DNA of 64,000 nucleotides from Dryocola clanedunensis subsp. sulfonylureivorans (lineage in GTDB: Bacteria; Pseudomonadota; Gammaproteobacteria; Enterobacterales; Enterobacteriaceae), in assembly GCF_016756775.1 (NCBI RefSeq), contig NZ_JAERMU010000020.1, forward strand, positions 1-64,000, in the 5' to 3' direction. Of the stretch, positions 36,687 through 45,239 are shown one piece after another. The notes beneath the pieces were generated by a model that ran no database searches, was not told where the DNA came from, and saw nothing but the letters and a program-made list of their open reading frames with translations. Position numbers and translations under genes: made by a program. Every line of letters begins with the position of its first letter. Positions within the stretch are counted from its first letter, which is position 1.

Positions 36687-37950
36687 AAAGATCTCCGTTA
36701 AGAACGTAGTGGATGCGGCCCGGGCTGCGGGCAAAGCTGACTTTGCTTACCCTGAAGCCATCCGGTATGTCACCGGTGAACAAATGTTCGGGGGGGATGT
36801 CCGTTTTCAGGGTCCAGGTAAACTGCCGCCACGGGAGCGGGATTTTTTCGCCCACCGGTAAGGGCTGAATGGTGACCGTCGCATCGAGGCGCTGGGCGTA
36901 ATTGACCAGCCACTGCAAAAGCCGCTTTTCCGGGATGAGTTTGTCCTGATGGCGGGCAGGTTCGACGGGCACCGGGAGAACGAACTGCGCCGTGCTGCCG
37001 GCACCCGGGATATCAAATTCCGGCGTTACCGGGTAATAGTGCGGCAGGCGTTCAAGAAAACCGGCGACGGTGCCGTGATTGCCCCGGGCATAACGGGTCA
37101 TCAGGATCCGGTCACCGGACGTATCGCGGGGGCCACACTCCGCAAGATTCAGCGTCCACCCTTCGATGGCCAGCGGCAGCGTTTTCCACTGCCCGACACA
37201 GGCACCGATAAAATCCGCGGGCCGGCTCTGCGTAAGCCACGGTCGGCTTACCGGTATGGTTTTGTGTCTGGCCGCCTTGCGTTTGTCCCTGAGAGCCTTC
37301 AGGGCGTGGAGTCGCTCCGCTTCCTGCTGCTGTGCCACATAGTGCCAGGTATAGCCGCCGGCCAGGGCAAGCAGGATCAGACCCAGCAGCCAGGACTGCT
37401 GTTTCTGACGGGAGACGGGACGCAGCCTGCAGCGCCAGAGATGCTGCCAGCGGGCAATGCCGGTCAGGCTCTTCAGGATATCCTCTACCGTCAGCGCAGC
37501 GCTGATGTCCTGGCCGAGGAACCCCGCCGGTGCGAGCGTGAACATCTCCTTCTGGGTATGAAACTTCTTAAACTCATCAATGCCGGCAATCATTTCGTCT
37601 CGGCTGCCGGTCACATCGGACAGCACGGACAGCTCCCCTTTGTTGAGCGCTACAAACCACCAGGTGTCATCACCGAGCGGAATGACAGCCACGCCGTTAT
37701 CGCCGTGCTGTTTCAGCAGGGGCAGCGCAAGCAGCGCCAGGGAATAGCACGGGCCTTTGCGCGTTTTCAGGTCGGTATCTGCCGTCCCCAGCAGGACGCC
37801 CTCCGCATTGAGGGCGGACATAAAGGTGAACAGAGAGGCATTGTCGTTTCGGGCGAGTATTCGCAGCGCCCGTTCGCGCCGGTCAGACTGGAAGTGCCAG
37901 TTCATGCCGGCGATAAGATTCAGGTTTCCCTGTCGCAAAAGCATCGTCAC
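36673..37950 (-). CDS. pilO: PilO, inner-membrane pilus assembly protein
   Basis: 425 residues. The cytoplasmic N-terminal ~185 residues are followed by one membrane segment near 185-205, a basic stretch, and a periplasmic C-terminal domain. Size and position between pilN and pilP match R64 PilO, which is essential for the thin pilus. Confidence 0.85.
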   Translation of the reverse strand: MTMLLRQGNLNLIAGMNWHFQSDRRERALRILARNDNASLFTFMSALNAEGVLLGTADTDLKTRKGPCYSLALLALPLLKQHGDNGVAVIPLGDDTWWFVALNKGELSVLSDVTGSRDEMIAGIDEFKKFHTQKEMFTLAPAGFLGQDISAALTVEDILKSLTGIARWQHLWRCRLRPVSRQKQQSWLLGLILLALAGGYTWHYVAQQQEAERLHALKALRDKRKAARHKTIPVSRPWLTQSRPADFIGACVGQWKTLPLAIEGWTLNLAECGPRDTSGDRILMTRYARGNHGTVAGFLERLPHYYPVTPEFDIPGAGSTAQFVLPVPVEPARHQDKLIPEKRLLQWLVNYAQRLDATVTIQPLPVGEKIPLPWRQFTWTLKTDIPPEHLFTGDIPDGFRVSKVSFARSPGRIHYVLNGDLYAAH

Positions 37951-37954
37951 AGGC

Positions 37955-39586
37955 TTACTCCAGCAGGGTCGGGGTTATCAGGATGACCAGCATGCTGTGG
38001 TCTTTTTCAGTATCCCCGCCGCCGCCGAGCGGCCAGAAGGACGGTGAGCTGACGCCTTCTTTACTGACGCTGTCATTCATCTGCTGGAAGCCGGACAGGA
38101 CCAGCGTCTGACCCGTTTTCAGCATCGTGCGCTGGTTGAAGACGCGCATCTTCGTTTTCATCAACTCGGTGCTGGAATTACCGCTGGTAAAGGTCCTGAA
38201 CGTCGGATCGTCGCTCATGCTGAAGCTTGCCTGCAGCTGGACTTGATTGCTGCCCGGCAGAATGTACGGCAGCACCGTCATGTTAAAGCCGGTGGTAACG
38301 GTGGTTTTGCTGATGGACGTCGAGCTGCCGACGTTCGCCGTGTCCTCATTGGTGACGCTGTCTGCATAGTCCTGCTGGGTGCCAACCTGGATAGGCACCG
38401 CAGACAGGTTTGTCGTGGTGCTCGCCTCCTGGGTGACAATGCTGACCGAACCCTGCTGCGACAAGGCTTCGATAAACGCCTTAGAGCCGGCCAGCCGGCC
38501 GTTAAGAATGGTGGCGCTGCCGGTGACCGCGCTGGTTGCCGTATCGGCCAGGGCGCTGGTCAGCGTGCCGGTGATATCGCCCGCGCTGAAGATCATGTTC
38601 CAGTCGATACCAACCTGATCCGCGCTGTATTTATTGAGGCTCAATACCTCCACGTTCAGGACGACCTGCCGATTGAGCTCTTTGTTACGGTCGCTGACGT
38701 AGTGCTCTATTTCCGAGAGGATTTCCGGCGTGTCGGTCACCGTCAGGACGCCGGCCGAAAGGTAAGCCCGGCCCACGCCGGGGGTCAGCATGGATTTGAC
38801 CGTTTCGTTGATGTCCTTGTAGAGCGTGGATTTCAGCGTGGTCGTCGTTTTCTGCTCGGTGTTGACGTCACCGCTAAGCCCGCCCGACGAGGAGCCGGAG
38901 CTGCCGGAGCTGGACGTGGTGCCTGACACCGTGTTGCTACGGTAATCCGTCACGCTGTCCATAAACAGCACCGGGAAGTTGCGGGTTTCGGTGTAGAAGA
39001 CGGAGATCCGCCCGCGTTTATAGCGCCATGACAGGCCCAGACGGGTCGTGATGTTATCCATAAAGCCGGACAGCGAGCCCTGCCAGGCAACCCCGTGTAA
39101 GCCCGCCGGTATGCCGGCGGCACTGCTCTGGCGGCCTGAAGACGACATGGAGGCCAGTGGCATCATCTCCCCGGTCGCAGAAGGCGGCGGCAGCTTGCCC
39201 TGCACAACCGACGTGGCCGAGGCTCCGGTGCCGGACAGGACGCTCAGCGCATCCGGCGTGACGTTCACCGGGATATGACAGGTGCGGTTGATGAAGGCCA
39301 GAAGCTCATGCAGCGACACCGCGCCGCTGCGGTTGTAGGTCAGCGGGCAGGGAGGCAGCTGCTGCTTCAGGTTCTGCCGGGCAATCGGCACGGGGTTGAT
39401 CCACTGCCCTGACATCTCCGTCACGGGGGAGGGGCGGGTCACCGAGTCGATAGCCTTCTGGCCACGGCTCAGCTGCCTGTCCGTCGTGTCCATGGAGGCC
39501 TGCATATGCTGCAGCGGGGCACAGGCGGACAGGCCAAGCGCCAGAGAAATGACGGCCGCCACTCTGGTAAGAGGTATTTTTTGCAT
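37955..39586 (-). CDS. pilN: PilN, lipoprotein secretin of the thin pilus
   Basis: 543 residues. The lipobox GLSAC gives a lipidated Cys22. N-domains (MDNITTRLGLSWRYKRG region) precede a Ser/Gly-rich insertion and a C-terminal secretin domain (VSIVTQEASTTTNLSAVPIQVGTQ, quoted as VSIVTQEASTTTNL; then TGFNMTVLPYIL, LKTGQTLVLSGFQQ, LVILITPTLLE). It forms the outer-membrane pore for the pilus, as known for R64 PilN. Confidence 0.93.
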   Translation of the reverse strand: MQKIPLTRVAAVISLALGLSACAPLQHMQASMDTTDRQLSRGQKAIDSVTRPSPVTEMSGQWINPVPIARQNLKQQLPPCPLTYNRSGAVSLHELLAFINRTCHIPVNVTPDALSVLSGTGASATSVVQGKLPPPSATGEMMPLASMSSSGRQSSAAGIPAGLHGVAWQGSLSGFMDNITTRLGLSWRYKRGRISVFYTETRNFPVLFMDSVTDYRSNTVSGTTSSSGSSGSSSGGLSGDVNTEQKTTTTLKSTLYKDINETVKSMLTPGVGRAYLSAGVLTVTDTPEILSEIEHYVSDRNKELNRQVVLNVEVLSLNKYSADQVGIDWNMIFSAGDITGTLTSALADTATSAVTGSATILNGRLAGSKAFIEALSQQGSVSIVTQEASTTTNLSAVPIQVGTQQDYADSVTNEDTANVGSSTSISKTTVTTGFNMTVLPYILPGSNQVQLQASFSMSDDPTFRTFTSGNSSTELMKTKMRVFNQRTMLKTGQTLVLSGFQQMNDSVSKEGVSSPSFWPLGGGGDTEKDHSMLVILITPTLLE

Positions 39587-39609
39587 AGGTTTTCCGGGAA
39601 GCGTGAAGG

Positions 39610-40035
39610 TTAGTTCATGTAGACGATGGTGCCGTCGGGAATATCAGAAGGCACATCCACCTGCATATCGGCGCCGATGACGTCGTGCAGCTGGCCATTT
39701 TCAACCTTGCCAACGAGCGCTGAGATATCGCTGGCCAGCGCCAGCTCGTACAGCAGGCCAGGCTGAAAAGGTTGCCAGATGTAGGCGCGTCCCTGACGGA
39801 CGATATGACGCGCATCCTCAGGCGGCCGGACCGGCAGCTTATCTTGCGGAATGCTGCCGTCGCGAAACGGATGGTCATACAGGTAGTCGTTCATGGCGTT
39901 CATAAACGTAACGGTCTGGATAGCGCGCTGCTGCGTGGAGGCTATCCGTTCGGTTTCGGCCGTGACGGCCAGCTGCTGGTACTCCATAACTACATTCATC
40001 AGAAGGGCCAGCACCAGGGGGAGAAATATCAGCAT
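39610..40035 (-). CDS. pilM: PilM, small pilus biogenesis protein
   Basis: 141 residues: an N-terminal membrane anchor (MLIFLPLVLALLMNVVMEY) and a periplasmic domain with YIWQPFQPGLLYEL. Size, topology and position directly upstream of pilN match R64 PilM. Function unknown. Confidence 0.82.
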   Translation of the reverse strand: MLIFLPLVLALLMNVVMEYQQLAVTAETERIASTQQRAIQTVTFMNAMNDYLYDHPFRDGSIPQDKLPVRPPEDARHIVRQGRAYIWQPFQPGLLYELALASDISALVGKVENGQLHDVIGADMQVDVPSDIPDGTIVYMN

Positions 40036-40042
40036 GACAACC

Positions 40043-40702
40043 TCAGTGCAGGGCGGGCTGCCATAACTCGCGTTTGTCCGGGTGCCATTTTTCCTGGCTC
40101 AGCGTGCTGGCCCCGACATAAATGGTGCGCACTTCCGTTTTCTCGTCCTGCCAGTCCTGATGGGCAACGACAACCTCAAAGCCTTCGCTCCAGAAAGCCT
40201 TTTCCACATCCTGATTAGGGGCGCGGCGCTTAAGTACCAGGTGGAAGGTGGCCGGGGAGAGCATTTCGCCGGTGCCGGAAAAAGCGGCCTGGGTACGGGT
40301 CAGCTGCAGCACGTGATTTCGCTGCTCCTGCCGGCGCTGCATTATCTGGTGAAAAATCTCTTCCGGTGAGCGGCAGGCATAGGAGCGCCATCCCTGCTGC
40401 ATCACCGCGTTGTGCGCGGCCCGAAACCGGAACAGATCGCAGCTCTGTGCGCTCTCGGATTGTTTCAGCAGTGCGTTAAGGGTATCCACCACGGACATTT
40501 CTTTGGGGCTGTCCAGCAGCTTGCGGATAGTCTGGAATTCGCAGGTCATTTCTCTGAACGCGGGATTTTTACGCGCACCGTCGAGCCAGCGTGAAATAAA
40601 TACGCGCCGGCGGGTTTCAGAGAGCTGGTTTTCAGGATCTGCAGAACGCAGGGCAACAAGGATGCACCAGAGCAGGTGCCGGACGGGGTTATCTGTCGAC
40701 AT
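40043..40702 (-). CDS. Unrecognised protein at the head of the pil operon
   Basis: 219 residues with no recognised family, no signal peptide and no clear membrane span. It is rich in Arg, Gln and Trp, with a helical N-terminal half and a more mixed C-terminal half (FHLVLKRRAPNQDVEKAFWSEG). It lies seven bases upstream of pilM on the same strand and so is co-transcribed with it. A regulatory or assembly role in transfer is possible but unsupported. Confidence 0.65.
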   Translation of the reverse strand: MSTDNPVRHLLWCILVALRSADPENQLSETRRRVFISRWLDGARKNPAFREMTCEFQTIRKLLDSPKEMSVVDTLNALLKQSESAQSCDLFRFRAAHNAVMQQGWRSYACRSPEEIFHQIMQRRQEQRNHVLQLTRTQAAFSGTGEMLSPATFHLVLKRRAPNQDVEKAFWSEGFEVVVAHQDWQDEKTEVRTIYVGASTLSQEKWHPDKRELWQPALH

Positions 40703-40710
40703 AAGCTAAC

Positions 40711-40971
40711 TCAGTGAGGAGGTGAAGGCAGAGGAGCATCGACGAGCCGGTCGATTTCCTCAATGCGACAAAGCAGCCGGGAAATTCTGACGGAAATATC
40801 CGCAGAGGACTTCCCCTGGTTCTGCACGGTCAGCTCGCGGATAGTCTCCCGCTGCCTGTCGCGCTCGCGCAGCAGTGTTTCACGCGGTGAGGGTGAAGCC
40901 CGGTGGGCCTGGCTCGTTTTTACGGCGGCCGCAATCCGGGCAAAGCGTTCTGGTGAAAGGGTCTGTTTCAT
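40711..40971 (-). CDS. Unrecognised small helical protein
   Basis: 86 residues from the ATG at 40971, preceded by GGAG; the frame is open further upstream but without a ribosome site. It is very basic and predicted helical (ISRLLCRIEEIDRLVDA, RERDRQRETIREL), possibly a coiled coil. It lies between the NusG-like gene and the 219-residue gene. It might correspond to a small regulator of R64-type tra operons, but this is a guess from position. Confidence 0.55.
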   Translation of the reverse strand: MKQTLSPERFARIAAAVKTSQAHRASPSPRETLLRERDRQRETIRELTVQNQGKSSADISVRISRLLCRIEEIDRLVDAPLPSPPH

Positions 40972-41129
40972 CAAGTTTATCTCCAAAGCATGACTAAGTC
41001 GCCCGGTGCGCGAACGCGCGAAGCCCCTGAGGAAGGGATACGGTGGGAGGGGCGACTTAGTGATGCGGACGGAAAAAAAAAGCCCCGGGAGGAGGGGCAA
41101 AGCGGTGCAAAGGGACTACATGGATGGGG

Positions 41130-41639
41130 TTATGCGGCGGCCTGTATCATATCCATCAGCATTTTTATGCGGGAGACGGGGCGCGCGTTCTCTTCAAGAT
41201 GGACCAGGTGTTGATACTGCTGGCGGGTGAGCCAGCAGTCCGGTGTTGCATGCGCCTCCCGGATGGCTGCCGAATCCGATAACGGATCGGGATAAAAGCG
41301 CTGCAGGCCGGTCACCAGCCTTTCACTGACCGGCGATACCCCGGCCCCGAACTGCACAAAGCTGATAAACGCAGAGTGCGACTTGATTTCAGCGATGGGG
41401 TGGCGCGCAAAGTCAGCGTTGAGAAAGAAGTAGCCCGGGAAGACGGGGCGGATAGTCCTGCGAACGCCGCCGACACGGTCGGTTCGTTTCGCCATGTGAA
41501 TGTGTAAAGGCGTCCAGGGAGTGACTTCCCTGTCGCAGAGCCAGTCAAAAAGAGCGTTGCGGCCGGTTGTGGCATGCTGGGCCAGATACCAGCTCGGGCC
41601 GGATGTTGAGTCCATGGACGTCACAGTGTGAAGTGTCAC
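41130..41639 (-). CDS. traB: NusG/RfaH-like transcription antiterminator (TraB-like)
   Basis: 169 residues from a GTG at 41639 with AGGGAG seven bases upstream. The NGN domain is clear: WYLAQHATTGRN, the RPVFPGYFFLNADF motif and the QFGAGVSPVS turn. By family knowledge NusG paralogues of this kind (TraB of R64, RfaH, ActX) keep RNA polymerase going through long operons. Here it is the first gene before a run of about 30 kb of co-oriented pil and tra genes, fitting a role as operon-wide positive regulator. Confidence 0.78.
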   Translation of the reverse strand: MTLHTVTSMDSTSGPSWYLAQHATTGRNALFDWLCDREVTPWTPLHIHMAKRTDRVGGVRRTIRPVFPGYFFLNADFARHPIAEIKSHSAFISFVQFGAGVSPVSERLVTGLQRFYPDPLSDSAAIREAHATPDCWLTRQQYQHLVHLEENARPVSRIKMLMDMIQAAA

Positions 41640-41791
41640 GCGAAATCTCCCTGGGGTGCCATTAATTACGCGAAAGAATTTATCCGGAATCGGAATAATT
41701 TAATTTAAGGAAAACGTAACTTATTAAGCAGCATATGATTATCAAACACAAAATGGTTTTTATTATTGAATGCGCTTTTGATAATGGGGGT

Positions 41792-41822
41792 TGGCGTTCA
41801 GGAATGCTAACGCCATTTTTTT
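41792..41822 (+). terminator. Candidate terminator
   Basis: TGGCGTT (41792-41798) pairs with AACGCCA (41809-41815), followed by seven T residues. It would stop plus-strand transcription entering the traB leader. Confidence 0.65.
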
Positions 41823-42327
41823 ACCCACGCCTGGATGAAAAACATGTTCTTCCTGAACTAATGATGCTCAGGTTTATTCCCGGAGGTGAATAAATATCGG
41901 AAATAAACCTCAGTACCCTTTCGCTGCCCGTTTAGCAGCTTGTTACAGGTAGCTTACATTTTAGAGATTGATAGGGCAATGAATGATATTTACGATCTTT
42001 TGCACCGTTCATCATCACATTGGCGGTGCATTAATCTGTCTTGTTCGAGCAAAAGACAGGTTAACGATCATTTATCCTGGCGATTCTGCTTTGAATGGCA
42101 GAAAAGATCGCAAAATAGCGCTGTATGTTTTTAGTTTAAATTTAAACTTTGGTTTATTTTTGCAGGTAAGGAAGGTGTCATCTGGGTTATTTTAGTTAAG
42201 TGTTATGGTTATATTCAAACGCAAAAATAAGCAAATGGTGGCGCTGAATGTGTTAATTTAAGTTAGGGTTTGAATATTTATTATTGATATTAATTTTTTC
42301 GGTTGTACTATTGCGGGCATCCGACAC

Positions 42328-42360
42328 GATCCTTTCACGCCACATATGATCCTTTGACGC
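42328..42360 (+). repeat. Two 13-base direct repeats upstream of repC
   Basis: GATCCTTTCACGC (42328-42340) and GATCCTTTGACGC (42348-42360) are 20 bases apart, about two helical turns, about 75 bases before repC. They may be operator sites for RepC or for another regulator. Confidence 0.5.
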
Positions 42361-42434
42361 ATATTAAACGCGTGGCCGGCATTGCAGGGACAGCCCGGTA
42401 ATCCAGGGCGCGGTTAATACCACAGGAAGATGCA

Positions 42435-42716
42435 GTGAAACAGGCAGTGAAACACGATGAATCAGCGCGTGATGAGCTGGCGGAAAAGATGCGTTCATAC
42501 CGTAAGGGCAGCCCGGCGAGTGCCGCTGAACGAAAGCGCAACTCGCTGAAGCGCCTGGCGAAGACGCACCGAGCGCTGCACGCCATGATCCTCATTGAGC
42601 ACAAAGAGGCGCTGGCCAGAATGGCCGACCGGGAAGGAATGACGCAGGGAAAGATGCTGGAAAAGCTGATCGCTGAAAGGTATTTCCGACGCCACAAACG
42701 CCACGTTCATAAGTGA
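42435..42716 (+). CDS. repC: RepC/CopB-like repressor of replication
   Basis: 93 residues from a GTG with AGGAAG upstream. The stretch YRKGSPASAAERKRNSLKR and the REGMTQGKMLEKLI tail match the CopB/RepA2 family of IncFII-type plasmids and RepC of IncL/M, which repress the repA promoter. It lies upstream of the antisense RNA and repA in the usual order. Confidence 0.8.
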   Translation: MKQAVKHDESARDELAEKMRSYRKGSPASAAERKRNSLKRLAKTHRALHAMILIEHKEALARMADREGMTQGKMLEKLIAERYFRRHKRHVHK

Positions 42717-42794
42717 ACACGCAGGAAGAGGAAGGGATGGCCGCGTTTTAGTGCCGTCCCGTTTACCGCCAATAGCCTGTTTCTGTCGGGTTTA

Positions 42795-42830
42795 CGCAGT
42801 GAGTGCTGAAGGTATACAGCACTCACTGCG
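42795..42830. repeat. Perfect 14-bp inverted repeat after repC
   Basis: CGCAGTGAGTGCTG and its exact complement flank an 8-base loop (AAGGTATA). No T run follows, so it is not a plain terminator; it lies about 80 bases past repC, in the region where the repA promoter should be. Confidence 0.8.
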
Positions 42831-43124
42831 TTAAGTGAAAAGCAACGGCTGTGAGCCTGGTCACGACATTTTGAATTCACGACCTTTTTTCGGCCAGCGG
42901 GTTCTGCCAGATGCATTCTGTAGTGGATCTCACTGCCTCAAGTCGGTATTCTTTTGGGCATTCGCCGGATGGCGATCTTTTTTGATCTTTACTCGCATGC
43001 GGCTGTTCGCGGGTAAGGCTGCACGAAGCACCGTGACCGGACTGAAAGGCGCGGGAAGTATCAAATGGATGGGACGTATCCGGAAAAACGTCCATGGAAG
43101 GGTCGGCAGTGAGATGGCCCTGAA

Positions 43125-43204
43125 TGCAAAAACCCCCCGAAATCTGTATTCAACTTGGCGGAAGAGTCAGATATCAGGGGGTCCAAAAGCAGGCGCAGGC
43201 CTGA
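43125..43204 (-). ncRNA. Antisense RNAI (CopA/Inc-type copy-number control RNA)
   Basis: A minus-strand promoter is visible: -35 TTGTCT (43232-43237), 16-base spacer, -10 TATAAT (43210-43215). The transcript would run left through a stem whose plus-strand loop is TTCAACTTGGCGGA (the conserved TTGGCG loop), closed by CAGAT/ATCTG and C/G-rich arms, and end in a T run at 43128-43132. The size of about 75-80 bases fits RNAI of IncI/IncL-M plasmids, which pairs with the repA leader mRNA. Confidence 0.85.
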
Positions 43205-43219
43205 AACGGATTATAACGC

Positions 43220-43273
43220 ATGCAATTCATAAGACAACCCCTGCCCGCCATAAGTTCGGGCGGGCGTGACTAG
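43220..43273 (+). CDS. repB: Leader peptide RepB/RepY-type (17 residues)
   Basis: ATG at 43220, stop TAG at 43271, overlapping the repA GTG at 43266. The coding region contains a stem (GCCCGCC 43243-43249 with GGCGGGC 43259-43265) that would hide the repA start, and CGCCA, complementary to the TGGCG of the RNAI target loop. By family knowledge, translating such a leader opens the stem and lets a pseudoknot activate repA. The ribosome site of the peptide is weak. Confidence 0.65.
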   Translation: MQFIRQPLPAISSGGRD

Positions 43274-44312
43274 CCAGGTTACTAACCTGCGGGCAATGCC
43301 CGTCTCTCAGTACCGTCCCTCGCGACGCGGCGAAGCAAATCGCCTGCGTAAGGGTCAGTCCAAAACACACCGCAACTATCAGCCGGCTTTTACCGGCAGC
43401 ACGCCACGCGGCATGGCGGCGAAAGTCGTCGCGCGCCTGAACAGCCACGACTGGAACCGGAATCCTGAGCTGGCTGCACTGCGCCGCCGGGGCTACACGC
43501 CGTGGTCGCGCCTGTTTGATAACGCGTTTAAACCTCAGCCCATGCGGGTCAGCACACGACAGGAAAGTCGTGAGGCGCTGACGGCGCTTTCCCTGACGCT
43601 TGCGGCCAACTGCGATTACAACCCGGACAGCGACTATATGTTTGAAGTCATGCTGCCGGTGGAGGAGCTGGCGCGCAGGATGGGCGTGCTGCATCAATAT
43701 GAAAATGGCCGCCTGGCCTACGACGTTCTTCTTCACGCGCTGCGCGTGCAGGAAGAGCTCGACTACCTCATTATTCACCGGGCTCGCGATACCGATTCTG
43801 GCCAGTTCAAACCGATGCGTATTTTTCTGACCGAAAAATTCTTCACTTCCCGGGGCATTACCGTGGATGAAATCCGGCAATGGCTGCACAAATTCCGCCA
43901 GTGGGCTATCGCTCAGGGGCTGGCGGAGTCACTGAGCCTGCGTAACGAGCGCCACATGCTGAAGATGGCGCGGATGGGTATCGATATCGAACGCCACCAC
44001 TCCCTGAAGAACCGGCTGCGTCAGATAAAACGCTGGGTCGTCAGCCCCGAGCTGCGCGAAGAGAAGCGTCGTGTAACCGAGGACCTGGGGGCACAGATAG
44101 ATACGCTGGATAAGAAAATCCGCAGCGCAGGGAAAGCCGACGGCCGCGACCGCCACTGGAAAGCCTGGGTTCGCTGGTCAACAAGTCCTGAAGCCCCGCT
44201 TCACCGCGTGCGGGAGCTGGAGCGAAGCGTAGAGCAAGACCACCCCGGCCTGAAACTGCGGGATAAAGAGAAGTATTACCGGCTCCTGCTTGAGAAGGCG
44301 GGGGCACACTGA
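43266..44312 (+). CDS. repA: RepA replication initiator (IncL/M-IncI group)
   Basis: 348 residues from the GTG overlapping the leader stop; an ATG at 43296 (MPVSQYRP) is an alternative start. Motifs include GEANRLRKGQSKTHRNY, GSTPRGMAAKVV, and a winged-helix-like central region (ALTALSLTLAANCDYNPDSDY in part; YENGRLAYDVLLHALRVQEEL in part). The C-terminal third is basic and helical. It binds the downstream origin and starts theta replication. Host range cannot be judged from sequence. Confidence 0.9.
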   Translation: MTSQVTNLRAMPVSQYRPSRRGEANRLRKGQSKTHRNYQPAFTGSTPRGMAAKVVARLNSHDWNRNPELAALRRRGYTPWSRLFDNAFKPQPMRVSTRQESREALTALSLTLAANCDYNPDSDYMFEVMLPVEELARRMGVLHQYENGRLAYDVLLHALRVQEELDYLIIHRARDTDSGQFKPMRIFLTEKFFTSRGITVDEIRQWLHKFRQWAIAQGLAESLSLRNERHMLKMARMGIDIERHHSLKNRLRQIKRWVVSPELREEKRRVTEDLGAQIDTLDKKIRSAGKADGRDRHWKAWVRWSTSPEAPLHRVRELERSVEQDHPGLKLRDKEKYYRLLLEKAGAH

Positions 44313-44339
44313 TGGCCTGCGTCACTTTAATCCTATCTG

Positions 44340-44360
44340 ACCGCGACCTTCGCGGTTTTT
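44340..44360 (+). terminator. Terminator after repA
   Basis: ACCGCGA/TCGCGGT stem with a CCT loop and a following T run, 28 bases past the repA stop. Confidence 0.82.
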
Positions 44361-45239
44361 GTGTGGCCATCGCATCGAAAACGCACGTATTTTAACCACT
44401 GGCTTTTTCGTCCGGTGGCCGCAATCCCCCCGATTATCCTGAATTTTTAACCCGCTGCCGGCATCAGTCCGGTGATGACCACTTTGCATACAGTTAACTT
44501 CGAAGAGTCTTGCGCAAAAGTGATTAATTTCGAACGTAGTTTCTGAACTAAACATGCCCTTAACAGGGAGTATCTTTCGTGCCGGCTAAAGCCAGGCACT
44601 CGAAAGTAGCTCTTCTCGCTTTGCTCGAGGCAAAAACATGACGCCTGCCAGACTTACAAACCCAGTAGTTACATCATTCTCTTTTCGATCCAGAAAAACC
44701 CAACGCATCAGCATCGCGGCAATGCGTTACACCGGTATTAAAGTACCTCCCGTCGTAAACGACGGGCCCCGGCCCGCACACGCTGCTGTCACTGCGTCTC
44801 CCTCCCCATCCTGAAAGACCGCGCCGCCCCGGGCCGAAGGCCCGGAACACCCCAGTCTGTTAGATGGATGTTGTAACTAGATTTTGTGTGGCCTGTAGAT
44901 GCTGTGTCTCGGGGTACACGCTCGTAACCGGCCTGCGGCCGCTAACGCGGAGATACACCCCGGCTACGCCGTGGCCACTCCGACCGCGCAATTAAGCAGT
45001 GTGGAAATCATTAGCTTCAGGAAGGGTCTTGCAGGGAAGGGGGTCGACTGTGCGTCAATGTAAGAGCAGGGCGGCTGTGCCGCGTTACCGGCGGCGTTTA
45101 GCTAAGAGACGTACAAAGAACCTGTTGCCGCCTCCATGCGCCTGACGGCGCATCAGGAGAAGTATGCAAACCCGGAGGTGCTGATTAATGCCCGGACTAA
45201 CGGAAGTTTAACCGCTGCGCCGGCATACCCGCTGGCGGC
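44361..45239. other. Palindrome-rich region downstream of repA, candidate oriV
   Basis: No gene is convincing here. Several inverted repeats cluster: an imperfect hairpin at 44575-44606, AACGCAT/ATGCGTT at 44702-44728, CCCGTCGT/ACGACGGG at 44749-44766 and CCGGGCC/GGCCCGG at 44829-44845. In IncFII/L/M-type plasmids the origin lies just downstream of repA, so this is the best place for it. A clear DnaA box was not found. Confidence 0.5.

Larger units (their letters stand above)
41640..42434. other. AT-rich intergenic region between traB and repC
   Basis: About 800 bp without a convincing gene. It holds a plus-strand hairpin with a T run at 41792-41822, small open frames without ribosome sites near 41940-42195, and two 13-base direct repeats at 42328-42360. 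It should contain the minus-strand promoter for the transfer operon and the plus-strand promoter for repC, but neither can be placed firmly. Confidence 0.6.

Noticed and set aside
36949..37986. 345-codon open frame on the plus strand
   Set aside because: Antisense to pilO; no ribosome site or family.
41940..42195. Two small plus-strand frames in the traB-repC gap
   Set aside because: No ribosome sites, overlapping each other, AT-rich; no recognised products.
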